The translations under genes and the position numbers were made by a program. Positions 1 through 6,850 of a stretch of DNA of 14,889 nucleotides are shown one piece after another. The notes beneath the pieces were generated by a model. The model worked only from the letters and a program-made list of their open reading frames with translations, did not search any database and was not told the DNA's origin. The DNA is taken from NCBI GenBank assembly GCA_947499175.1, contig CANMNU010000024.1, positions 1 through 14,889 of the forward strand. The letters run 5' to 3'. Each line of letters opens with the position of its first letter. Positions within the stretch are counted from its first letter, which is position 1. The DNA is from Alphaproteobacteria bacterium (GTDB lineage Bacteria; Pseudomonadota; Alphaproteobacteria; Paracaedibacterales; CAITNM01).

Positions 1-126
1 TTAAAAACAGATTTTCAGATTGTTCATACTCGACATAGATCGTTTATTAATGGCTTTATCCATATCTTTTCAACACTTATTGCTTATGCCTTGAAATCAA
101 ACAAACCTGCCATTAAATTCAACAAT
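1..126. other. Left-edge noncoding stretch with a possible decayed ORF tail
   Basis: No intact gene lies here. On the minus strand a 20-codon open frame (MDKAINKRSMSSMNNLKICF, stop at 1-3) ends at the very edge. The KAINKR...NNLKI pattern faintly recalls the C-terminal region of IS5-type transposases, but the match is too short to claim. The stretch also holds whatever remains downstream of the truncated paralogue at 127-381. Confidence 0.2.
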
Positions 127-381
127 CTAATCCAGAATTAGGGTTCTAACATTATTTTCGTGATCTTGGCCTAGCATTTCACGTATTCGAATAACTCTAT
201 CACCTGTTAATGGTTGCAAATCCGAACTTATTGCACCATATGGAGCTTTTCGCACAACATTTTCATCCTTTTGATCGCTAAGTAGAGGTTTACCTAAGAG
301 CTCTTCCGCCGCCAAAATGGCTGTACTATTTGCCATCATTGTAGTTACCGTTAATACTAAAAATACGCTTCTTAACTTCAT
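127..381 (-). CDS. Small exported protein, truncated paralogue of the next gene
   Basis: An 84-residue protein with an N-terminal signal peptide (basic MKLR, hydrophobic core to about residue 20, AILAA cleavage region). Its last 20 residues, with REMLGQDHENNV, match the middle of the neighbouring protein at 520-1209 (RMLEQDHKDNV), and its signal peptide start resembles both neighbours. It stops where the paralogue continues with QYRW and the two-helix hydrophobic region. At the DNA level the stop falls near one extra T: without it the frame would read LDRL opposite QYRW for about 16 codons before another stop. It is therefore probably a degraded or shortened family member, though a genuine short secreted form is possible. 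A GGGA sits six bases before the ATG. Function is unknown. Confidence 0.6.
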   Translation of the reverse strand: MKLRSVFLVLTVTTMMANSTAILAAEELLGKPLLSDQKDENVVRKAPYGAISSDLQPLTGDRVIRIREMLGQDHENNVRTLILD

Positions 382-393
382 TGTGTTCCCAAA

Positions 394-413
394 ATAGTTA
401 TGATTACAACTAT
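394..413 (-). promoter_or_regulatory. Dyad ATAGTT-N8-AACTAT upstream of a secreted-protein gene
   Basis: This perfect 6-bp inverted repeat with an 8-base spacer lies 12 bases before the ATG at 381. The same dyad, with the same spacing and nearly the same distance, precedes the gene starting at 1209. In both cases it is followed by TTTGG. It could be a repressor operator or a 5' leader hairpin; only the sequence conservation is seen. Confidence 0.4.
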
Positions 414-519
414 ATTGTAATATAAAGTATTTAATGAATAGTTAATTTTAAAACAACCAAATCATGCAATCTACCCCCAATAAATAAATTTCTCAAAAAT
501 TAAGGCATTGCATTTATTA

Positions 520-1209
520 TTATTCTTCAATTACGCTAATCTTTGCCCTAGATTTTCTTTTTTTAACACTTACTAATTTCTCATCATCATCCTCATCGTC
601 ATCAATGATCTCAGGCTGTAAAGATGTTATTTGAAAACCTACGGCATTAGCTAGACTTTCTAACTGCCCTTCTCTCTCTCCTTGTTCACGTGCACTACAT
701 TTTGCTAAGCCAAGGAAAGTTACATGTCCAGCAACACAAGCTGTTCCAATAAAAAGAATTATGTTAGCTGTTTGCTGAGAACCCACCATAGTAACGCCCG
801 CTGCAATTGTATTAAGACCTGTCCCTAAATATAAAAGTCCATTACCAAAAGCTTCCGTTATATTTGCTAACTTTCTAAAAACCCATCTATACTGAATCAA
901 ATCAGAAACGTTATCTTTGTGATCCTGTTCTAGCATTCTTGTTATTTCTGTCGAAGTATCCCTACTTATCAAACTCTGTATAGCTGCATTTCTTTTAGGT
1001 ACTGATGGAAGCTTATCCTGTGACATAAAAACATTATTAAACTCATTAGTTTCAGATACTTGAACAGGTTTTATTTGCGCTAAATTTACTCTTGGATTAT
1101 CTTCCAATCTCTCAGTGAAAATAGTTTCTGCAACCGTATCAGAACCAAAAGCCGTTACACTTGTAACTAAAACTATGACGAAAACTAAAATTACGTTTTT
1201 AACACTCAT
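520..1209 (-). CDS. Exported two-helix protein with acidic tract and basic tail
   Basis: A 229-residue protein of unrecognised family. Visible parts are a signal peptide (1-22), a polar linker (23-85), the motif RMLEQDHKDN (91-100), YRWVFRKLANITEA (107-120), and two hydrophobic segments (about 124-142 and 148-168). These are followed by a charged helix ending in LANAVGFQITSLQPE (186-200), an Asp/Glu tract (203-210), and a basic cluster KKRKSRAK (216-223). Residues 85-200 align along their whole length with the gene at 1291-1848, so the two arose by tandem duplication. The basic cluster resembles a eukaryotic nuclear localisation signal, which would make sense for a host-directed effector, but that is inference. 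The two-helix core could also simply be an envelope membrane hairpin. The conserved TTTGG before the ATG may serve as a weak ribosome site. Confidence 0.75.
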   Translation of the reverse strand: MSVKNVILVFVIVLVTSVTAFGSDTVAETIFTERLEDNPRVNLAQIKPVQVSETNEFNNVFMSQDKLPSVPKRNAAIQSLISRDTSTEITRMLEQDHKDNVSDLIQYRWVFRKLANITEAFGNGLLYLGTGLNTIAAGVTMVGSQQTANIILFIGTACVAGHVTFLGLAKCSAREQGEREGQLESLANAVGFQITSLQPEIIDDDEDDDEKLVSVKKRKSRAKISVIEE

Positions 1210-1221
1210 GGCAAATCCAAA

Positions 1222-1241
1222 ATAGTTAAATTAATAACTAT
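1222..1241 (-). promoter_or_regulatory. Dyad ATAGTT-N8-AACTAT, second copy
   Basis: The same 6+8+6 dyad as at 394-413, located 12 bases before the ATG at 1209. Read on the minus strand it contains TATAGTTATTAA, which is also the tip of the IS630 inverted repeat at 14741. The paralogue starting at 1848 lacks it. Confidence 0.4.
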
Positions 1242-1290
1242 ATGTTCTCATAATAATCTTTATAATTAGTTAACGGTATCTATAATTTTA

Positions 1291-1848
1291 TTATTTATTT
1301 TCATTAACAATTTGAGGAATCAAAGATGTAACACAAAATCCAACTTTATTAGCTATTTTATTAATTTCTGATTCTTGTTTTTGAACTTGAGTTGATGAAA
1401 AATTAGCAACCCCGAGTAATGCTAAATTAGCAGTGTTACACGCAACACTTGAAAAAAGAAAATATTTTAGTGCATCAGGACAAATTACAGTTGAAACTGC
1501 AGCAATCGTAGAAAGACCAGATCCACAATAAAAAAAAGTGTTGCCAACTACTTCAGTTATATTTGCAAATTTTCTATAAAACCAGCGATACCACAATAAA
1601 TTAGCAACAACTTGTCTATTATACAAACTTAAATGACTAGAAAGTTGATCTGCTGTAAATGTGCATCTGTTTTTACTGTTCTCAGACTCAATATCCGCTG
1701 TAGCTTTTATCTCTCCGTAATTAATATATTTTCTTATCAACATGTTGTTTTCAACACACATATTTTGCTCAGTATTTGTGGTAGCGTGAGAAAGAGAAAG
1801 ACAAGCAAACCACAAAAGAAAAACTAAAAATACATCTTTTACTTTCAT
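1291..1848 (-). CDS. Exported two-helix protein, full paralogue
   Basis: A 185-residue protein with a signal peptide (1-22, MKVKDVFLVF start and SLSHA end). Its core parallels the neighbour at 520-1209: WYRWFYRKFANITEV (86-100) opposite QYRWVFRKLANITEA, then VGNTFFYCGSGLSTIAA opposite FGNGLLYLGTGLNTIAA, and IANKVGFCVTSLIPQI opposite LANAVGFQITSLQPEI near the C terminus. It lacks the acidic tract and basic tail of its sister and carries more cysteines (15, 31, 62, 108, 123, 137, 172), some possibly disulfide-forming if exported. No known family is recognised. It is divergent to typA, with a 176-bp region between them, and is first in order of the three secreted genes. Confidence 0.75.
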   Translation of the reverse strand: MKVKDVFLVFLLWFACLSLSHATTNTEQNMCVENNMLIRKYINYGEIKATADIESENSKNRCTFTADQLSSHLSLYNRQVVANLLWYRWFYRKFANITEVVGNTFFYCGSGLSTIAAVSTVICPDALKYFLFSSVACNTANLALLGVANFSSTQVQKQESEINKIANKVGFCVTSLIPQIVNENK

Positions 1849-2024
1849 TATTTTAAACCAAAGCTAAAGTCGCAGTTTAATAATACATCTTAATACTTAA
1901 AATATCGCAAAATCTGTAAATATTTGTAATAATATATACTATATTATATTGATCAGTTTTTAACTTGTATTTATCTCCTAAAAAATATATAATTCAGTTT
2001 CATAACAAAATAGAAATTTTACAA
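1849..2024. promoter_or_regulatory. Divergent promoter region between secreted gene and typA
   Basis: This very AT-rich spacer must hold the typA promoter and that of the gene starting at 1848. TATACT (1935-1940) and TATATT (1945-1950) are the best -10 candidates for typA, but neither has a convincing -35 at normal spacing. No strong Shine-Dalgarno precedes the typA ATG at 2025. Confidence 0.3.
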
Positions 2025-3845
2025 ATGCAACTACGTAACATCGCCATCATTGCCCACGTTGACCATGGAAAAACCACCCTGGTTGATAATATGTTAAAAC
2101 AAAGCGGAACTTTTCGTGCAAACCAGCATGTAGCTGAACGTGCCATGGACAGCAATGACCTTGAACGTGAGCGCGGCATTACAATTTTGGCAAAATGTAC
2201 ATCTTTAAGCTGGCAAGATTATCGAATCAATATTGTTGACACCCCAGGACACGCTGACTTTGGCGGTGAAGTTGAACGTATTTTAAGCATGGTAGATGGA
2301 GTAATTATTTTAGTTGACGCAGCCGAAGGACCGTTGCCACAAACTAAGTTTGTACTTGGCAAAGCATTAAAATTAGGCCTACGCCCCATTGTCGTTATCA
2401 ATAAAATTGATCGCCAAGATGCACGCCCAGAAGAAGTTTTAAATGAAATATTTGATCTTTTCGTTGCTATGGATGCTTCTGATGAACAATTAGAATTTCC
2501 AATTTTGTACGCATCAGGCCGCAGTGGCTGGGCAGTACGTGAACTTGGTGAACCACAAGAAACACTTACTCCAATGTTTGAATTAATTACTAGCCACGTT
2601 CCTGCTCCAAAACAAAAGAATGAAGGCCCATTTTCAATGTTGGTTACAACCTTGGAATATGACCCTTATTTAGGGCGTATTTTAACTGGTAGGGTTGAAA
2701 CCGGATCAGTTAAAGTTAACATGCCAATACGTGTATTTAACCAAGCTTCAGAACAAGTTGAACAAGGCCGAATTGCCAAACTTCTAAGTTTTCGTGGGCT
2801 GGAGCGAGTTTCAGTTGATGAAGCTCACGCTGGTGATATCATAGCCATTGCAGGTCTTGAAAAAAGTACAGTGGCTGACACAATTTGTGCAATGGAAGTC
2901 ACGCAACCAATTAAAGCTCAGCCAATCGATCCACCAACTTTAGCCATGACTTTTTCAATTAATGACTCCCCTATTGCTGGCCAAGAAGGTACTAAACTTA
3001 CTTCACGCGTACTACGCGATCGCCTAATGCGCGAATCAGAAGGCAACGTTGCCATTCGCATAAGCGAAGCCTCTGATAAGGATGCCTTTGAAGTAGCTGG
3101 ACGCGGAGAGTTACAGCTTGGCGTTTTAATTGAAACCATGCGTCGTGAAGGTTTTGAAATATCCATTAGTCGCCCGCGCGTTTTGTATAAAAACGACGAA
3201 GAAACAGGCCAACGCCTAGAACCAATTGAAGAAATTGTTATCGATGTTGATGAAGATTTCGTTGGTGCTGTGGTTGAATCTTTAAGTTTGCGCAAAGCAG
3301 AAATGAAAGATATGTTCCCTTCAGGCGGCGGTAAAACCCGCATTATTTTCCACGGACCTTCTCGTGGCCTAATTGGTTTTCATGGCCAGTTTCTAACCAT
3401 TACCCGCGGTACCGGAGTAATGAACCGATTATTCCATAGTTATGGCCCACATAAAGGCGGCATTGAAGGACGTGCTAACGGAGTACTTATTTCAAATGCT
3501 ACCGGTGAAGCTGTTAGCTTTGCTCTGTGGAAACTTGAAGAACGCGGCATCATGTTTGTTGTGCCTGGTACCAAAGTTTATGAAGGCATGATTATTGGCG
3601 AAAATAGCAGAGATAATGATTTAGAAGTTAACCCTTTAAAAGCCAAACAACTTAGTAACGTTCGCGCTTCTGGAAGAGATGAAGCAATCCGCTTAACTCC
3701 ACCAAAAATTATGACTTTAGAACAAGCAATTACTTATATTGAGGAAGATGAACGGGTAGAAGTTACTCCAAAATCAATCCGTATTCGTAAAGCAATTTTA
3801 GACCCTAACGAACGTAAAAAATTCGAAAAATCACGCAAAGGCTAA
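2025..3845 (+). CDS. typA: Ribosome-associated translational GTPase TypA/BipA
   Basis: TypA/BipA is a GTPase of the EF-G/LepA class that binds the ribosome and supports 50S assembly and stress adaptation. From the ATG at 2025 the protein has 606 residues, close to the E. coli length. An in-frame TTG 60 bases upstream adds residues not expected in the family, so the ATG is preferred. G motifs are intact: AHVDHGKT (10-17), RGITI (50-54), DTPGH (72-76), NKID (126-129). Domain II, the EF-G-like III/V domains and the TypA C-terminal domain (with SGGGKTRIIFHGPSRGLIGF around 430-450) follow in order. Phrases such as AMDSNDLERERGITILAK and LDA-like MDASDEQLEFP resemble alphaproteobacterial BipA. Arginine is almost always CGN (only 3 AGA/AGG of about 44). 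It is first in a run with the membrane protein gene one base downstream. Confidence 0.97.
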   Translation: MQLRNIAIIAHVDHGKTTLVDNMLKQSGTFRANQHVAERAMDSNDLERERGITILAKCTSLSWQDYRINIVDTPGHADFGGEVERILSMVDGVIILVDAAEGPLPQTKFVLGKALKLGLRPIVVINKIDRQDARPEEVLNEIFDLFVAMDASDEQLEFPILYASGRSGWAVRELGEPQETLTPMFELITSHVPAPKQKNEGPFSMLVTTLEYDPYLGRILTGRVETGSVKVNMPIRVFNQASEQVEQGRIAKLLSFRGLERVSVDEAHAGDIIAIAGLEKSTVADTICAMEVTQPIKAQPIDPPTLAMTFSINDSPIAGQEGTKLTSRVLRDRLMRESEGNVAIRISEASDKDAFEVAGRGELQLGVLIETMRREGFEISISRPRVLYKNDEETGQRLEPIEEIVIDVDEDFVGAVVESLSLRKAEMKDMFPSGGGKTRIIFHGPSRGLIGFHGQFLTITRGTGVMNRLFHSYGPHKGGIEGRANGVLISNATGEAVSFALWKLEERGIMFVVPGTKVYEGMIIGENSRDNDLEVNPLKAKQLSNVRASGRDEAIRLTPPKIMTLEQAITYIEEDERVEVTPKSIRIRKAILDPNERKKFEKSRKG

Positions 3846-3846
3846 A

Positions 3847-4440
3847 GTGAACGTCAGCGGAGTCTACAAAATTTCAGTGCTGGCCCAACGCCAGCACATT
3901 TTAGTAGCTCCCTTGGTTTTTTTGTGGATTATTGCACTTCACCCTATTTTAGGCACTGAAATTGCACCATTAACCGTTATGCTGATCGGATCAGTAATTA
4001 CTGTGTACCAACAATTTAACGTCCATCAAGAAGATTTAGCTGATGGTTTTTTTGATCACTGCCGCTATAACGGCTTAAACAACCTAAGTTACGCCTTAGC
4101 AAAAGCATGCAGCGTTAGCGTGACAACATTTTTGCCAATGGCATTAGTGCTTATAATTTTTGGATTTGGACTTATAACAACCCCGCTTATCATAACCCAA
4201 TGGATTATCCTAAGTGTTTGTATTGCTTGCTTGTTAACATTTTTACCCACAACAAGCTTAAATACCAATCCACTAAATTTATTATTAGTTTGGTTACCCA
4301 TGTTAATCGCACCAATAATTTTTTTAATTGATTATCTACACTATCATAACGAAAATAGCCTACTGATTTTTTTAGGATGTGATATCATTTTAATGTGTAG
4401 TGTTTTTTTACCATTTATTTTCAATAACCACAAAGTGTGA
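3847..4440 (+). CDS. CcmB-like six-helix membrane protein (putative heme exporter subunit)
   Basis: A 197-residue integral membrane protein with six predicted spans (about 18-36, 40-56, 90-110, 114-134, 143-163, 171-192). The helix layout and the first cytoplasmic loop (EDLADGFFDH between spans 2 and 3, followed by a leucine/alanine segment ALAKACSVSVTTFLPMAL) resemble CcmB. CcmB is the membrane subunit of the CcmABCD transporter that serves cytochrome c maturation. It is somewhat shorter than typical CcmB (about 220) and the sequence is diverged, so the call is tentative; another ABC-2-type membrane component is possible. The GTG start lies one base after the typA stop, with AAAGG just upstream inside typA, implying translational coupling. 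No ccmA or ccmC is adjacent. lpxK begins three bases after its stop. Confidence 0.5.
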   Translation: MNVSGVYKISVLAQRQHILVAPLVFLWIIALHPILGTEIAPLTVMLIGSVITVYQQFNVHQEDLADGFFDHCRYNGLNNLSYALAKACSVSVTTFLPMALVLIIFGFGLITTPLIITQWIILSVCIACLLTFLPTTSLNTNPLNLLLVWLPMLIAPIIFLIDYLHYHNENSLLIFLGCDIILMCSVFLPFIFNNHKV

Positions 4441-4443
4441 AAA

Positions 4444-5424
4444 ATGTTTTTTTTAGCTCCTAAATTTTGGCGACAAAATAGCCTACTAAGTAGAGCGTTG
4501 CTACCAGCATCATGGGGGTATGAATATATTAGCCGCTGGTATGGTAAACGAATAAAAACCCATAAGGTTTCAGTACCTGTCATTTGCGTCGGCAATTTAG
4601 TAATGGGTGGTGCTGGAAAAACCCCAACAGTTATAGCACTAGTTGATATTTTAAAAAAAGCAGGTCACAATCCTCACATTTTAAGTCGCGGCTATGGTGC
4701 TGTTGTTAAAGATTCAATTAAAGTTGATCTTAAAAAACATACATATCTACAAGTAGGCGATGAAGCATTATTACTAGCTGAAAAAGCCATAACTTGGGCA
4801 GGTGAAGACCGCGTACTTTCAGCAAAATTAGCAATTAGCCACGGAGCTAGTGTAATTATTATGGACGACGGCCTACAAAATTATAGTCTGCATAAGGACA
4901 TTAGCTTGCTTATAGTTGATACACTTCAAGGTTTTGGAAATGGCAAAGTCTTCCCAGCCGGACCTTTACGCGAATCCCCTCAACGTGGCGTACGCAAAGC
5001 AGCTATTGTTATTGCCATTGGAAATGGCGAACTACCAAAAGGTATTCCACATGCCACTCGTGCTTATATGCGTGCTAGTGATAAAGTTAACCCACGCCCA
5101 GTCATTGCTTTTGCAGGTCTTGGCTACCCGGAAAAATTCAATCGCACCCTGCAAGATTATGAATTTGATGTTAAACGTTTTATCCCCTTTCCTGATCATC
5201 ACCCATACACAATTCCAGAATTAGAACGTTTGGTAAAAATTGCATCCCGTCGCAAAATTGACTTAATGACAACTGCTAAAGATTTTTTGCGAATTCCTGA
5301 ATACTTTAAAAAGAAAGTCTCAGTATTTAATGTACGACTAGAATTTGATGAACCAGAAAAATTAGATGATTTAGTTACCAACAAACTAAACGCTGAATTT
5401 GGTAAAATTGTAAATATTAAGTAG
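4444..5424 (+). CDS. lpxK: Tetraacyldisaccharide 4'-kinase LpxK
   Basis: LpxK phosphorylates the 4' position of the tetraacyl disaccharide-1-phosphate to give lipid IVA, the sixth step of lipid A synthesis, at the inner face of the cytoplasmic membrane. The 326-residue protein has the family length. Conserved elements seen: CVGNLVMGGAGKTPT (48-62, Walker A), SRGYG (81-85), VGDEA (104-108, with the conserved Asp), MDDGLQN (140-146), NGKVFPAGPLRE (166-177), PDHHPY (250-255, conserved His) and TTAKD (276-280). The N-terminal amphipathic/hydrophobic stretch (about 12-30) fits membrane association. The start is the ATG three bases after the upstream stop. Only 1 of 19 arginines is AGA/AGG. Its presence implies the organism makes lipid A. 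Confidence 0.96.
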   Translation: MFFLAPKFWRQNSLLSRALLPASWGYEYISRWYGKRIKTHKVSVPVICVGNLVMGGAGKTPTVIALVDILKKAGHNPHILSRGYGAVVKDSIKVDLKKHTYLQVGDEALLLAEKAITWAGEDRVLSAKLAISHGASVIIMDDGLQNYSLHKDISLLIVDTLQGFGNGKVFPAGPLRESPQRGVRKAAIVIAIGNGELPKGIPHATRAYMRASDKVNPRPVIAFAGLGYPEKFNRTLQDYEFDVKRFIPFPDHHPYTIPELERLVKIASRRKIDLMTTAKDFLRIPEYFKKKVSVFNVRLEFDEPEKLDDLVTNKLNAEFGKIVNIK

Positions 5425-5457
5425 AATGCTTTAAAGATTAAAATTAGTGATGCGATT

Positions 5458-6537
5458 ATGTGGAAAGTCATTATTTGTATTATATTTGCAGCAATTTATG
5501 CTGGCCAAAGACCAGAAAACATTATCTCAGGTGGCCTTAATGAACAAAGTAAAGTTGACTTCACTAAAGCACCATACTCAACCGCCAATCCAGATTATTT
5601 AAAAATCAAAAGCGCTTCCAAATTTATAAGCGATGTTGACATTGATGATGTCGTTGCCCAAAAACTTTTAAGTAATTATAGAATCAATGACCTTAAGAAG
5701 GTTTTTGAAACTGATAAAATGTTAAATATTGGCTTCCTTATTGGACGCCTTGGCATTATTTTCATAATTTTTATTATGCTTTGGAAAGCCACAAATCGTT
5801 TTACCTTACGTTTTGTTAGTTCTGTACTTAAACGTACCCATCGCCACAGCGAATATACCGACGTGCAGTCACTAACCAATACGGCTGGACCAATTTTAAA
5901 TTCAATTTTGCACTGGACATTGATATCAGTAACTTTGTTAATTGTTCTAGCTGAAATAGGTGTTGACATCATGCCAATCATCTACAGCTTTGGCGTCTTA
6001 GGGTTAGCAATTTCAATTGGCGCCCAAACACTTGTACGTGACATAATTTCAGGAATCCTAACACTTTTTGAAGGTATTGTTTCGATAGGTGAAATCGTTG
6101 AATTAAATGGTCAAGTTGGCACCGTTGAAGCCATGTCCCTTCGTGCAATTGAATTTCGTCATACTAATGGTAAAATACAGGTGGTTGCATTTTCAGAAAT
6201 TAATAGTTTACTTAATTTATCACGTGATTATTCCCAATGCAGCATTGTACTACCTGTTGGTCACGATGCTGACCTAACAAGCGTAGAAGAAATGTATAAA
6301 GACATTTTTAAAAGTTTGCAAAATGACAACCGCTGGAGCAATCAAATTATAGGTGACATCAATCTATCAGGGGTAATGTCAATTACTGAAACTGCAGTTT
6401 ATGTTAGTTGTTTAGTACGCACTCAGCCTGATCCATACGATTTATTCGGCAAAGAATTTCGCAAACGTTTACATATTCAAATGCATGCGCGCAAAATTCC
6501 TTCACCAAAGTTTACAAGTATTGTTATGAAAGGCTAA
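5458..6537 (+). CDS. Small-conductance mechanosensitive channel (MscS family)
   Basis: A 359-residue MscS-type channel that would release solutes from the cytoplasm on hypo-osmotic shock. It starts with a hydrophobic, signal-like segment (3-16) and a periplasmic-type linker (17-85). Membrane spans follow at about 89-108 and 147-168, then the pore helix region 171-205 with the family-typical GLAISIGAQTLVRDIISG (182-199). The beta domain begins with GEIVELNGQVGTVEAMSLR (211-229), and a mixed alpha/beta C-terminal domain completes it. The ATG lies 33 bases after lpxK in the same frame; the ribosome site is weak. It is the last gene of the typA run. The short N-terminal extension before span 1 differs from minimal MscS. 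Two of 16 arginines are AGA. Confidence 0.9.
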   Translation: MWKVIICIIFAAIYAGQRPENIISGGLNEQSKVDFTKAPYSTANPDYLKIKSASKFISDVDIDDVVAQKLLSNYRINDLKKVFETDKMLNIGFLIGRLGIIFIIFIMLWKATNRFTLRFVSSVLKRTHRHSEYTDVQSLTNTAGPILNSILHWTLISVTLLIVLAEIGVDIMPIIYSFGVLGLAISIGAQTLVRDIISGILTLFEGIVSIGEIVELNGQVGTVEAMSLRAIEFRHTNGKIQVVAFSEINSLLNLSRDYSQCSIVLPVGHDADLTSVEEMYKDIFKSLQNDNRWSNQIIGDINLSGVMSITETAVYVSCLVRTQPDPYDLFGKEFRKRLHIQMHARKIPSPKFTSIVMKG

Positions 6538-6602
6538 TTGTAAATGCTCACAAGTACTGACATTTTATCTCTACCAGAATTTTAAAAAGCTGTGGTATTA
6601 AG

Positions 6603-6639
6603 GTATAGTTATTAACAAATAATTTGTTAATAACTATAC
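6603..6639. repeat. Perfect 37-bp palindrome matching the IS630 inverted repeat
   Basis: Two 18-base arms (6603-6620, 6622-6639; arm GTATAGTTATTAACAAAT) are exact complements around a single central A. The left 23 bases (6604-6626) are identical to 14741-14763, the end of the IS630 element at the right edge. It may be two overlapping IS ends, a relic or miniature element, and as RNA it would form a long hairpin. It could end mscS transcription, although it lacks the GC stem and T-tract of a normal terminator. Confidence 0.75.
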
Positions 6640-6647
6640 GGCCGTAG

Positions 6648-6785
6648 TCTCAAAAATCCTTAAGATCAGACAGGGCTTCGAACTTTAGCTGGTGCACTAG
6701 AAGGGTTATTAATACAAGAAACAGAAACTTATATTTTGATGATATCAGTATGCATGATTTATTATCTATTCCTTCAGCTGCTTAA
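6648..6785 (+). other. Possible decayed ORF fragment
   Basis: A 45-codon open frame without a start at its head ends in FDDISMHDLLSIPSAA, immediately followed by AAAGGAG. It has no recognisable family. It lies between the palindrome and proB and may be a remnant cut by the element upstream, or chance. Confidence 0.15.
6736..6765 (+). promoter_or_regulatory. Candidate promoter for proBA
   Basis: TTGATG (6736-6741), an 18-base spacer and TATTAT (6760-6765) match the sigma70 consensus at 4/6 and 5/6. Transcription would start about 80 bases before the proB ATG. Confidence 0.35.
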
Positions 6786-6837
6786 AGGAGTAATATAGCG
6801 AAATTAGACTGGAAGGTGTTGGCTATGCCCTAGCTAT

Positions 6838-6843
6838 GAGGAG
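6838..6843 (+). promoter_or_regulatory. Ribosome binding site deciding the proB start
   Basis: GAGGAG lies seven bases before the ATG at 6851. The in-frame ATG at 6836 overlaps this site and has no comparable signal, so 6851 is preferred. Confidence 0.7.
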
Positions 6844-6850
6844 ACACAAA

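Noticed and set aside
1633..1827. 64-codon plus-strand ORF opposite the secreted paralogue
   Set aside because: It lies wholly antisense to a gene whose paralogy confirms the minus-strand frame.
520..1848. Secreted paralogues as SLATT/DUF4231-type two-helix effectors
   Set aside because: The paired spans followed by a charged helix look similar, but these proteins have signal peptides and no SMODS/SLOG partner genes nearby.
1965..2024. Upstream TTG start for TypA adding 20 residues
   Set aside because: The family begins with M-x-LRNIAIIAHVDHGKT, which matches the ATG at 2025; the extension has no ribosome site.
2918..3343. 141-codon minus-strand ORF inside typA
   Set aside because: It is an antisense shadow of a conserved TypA region; Ser/Arg/Pro-rich composition is typical of such shadows.
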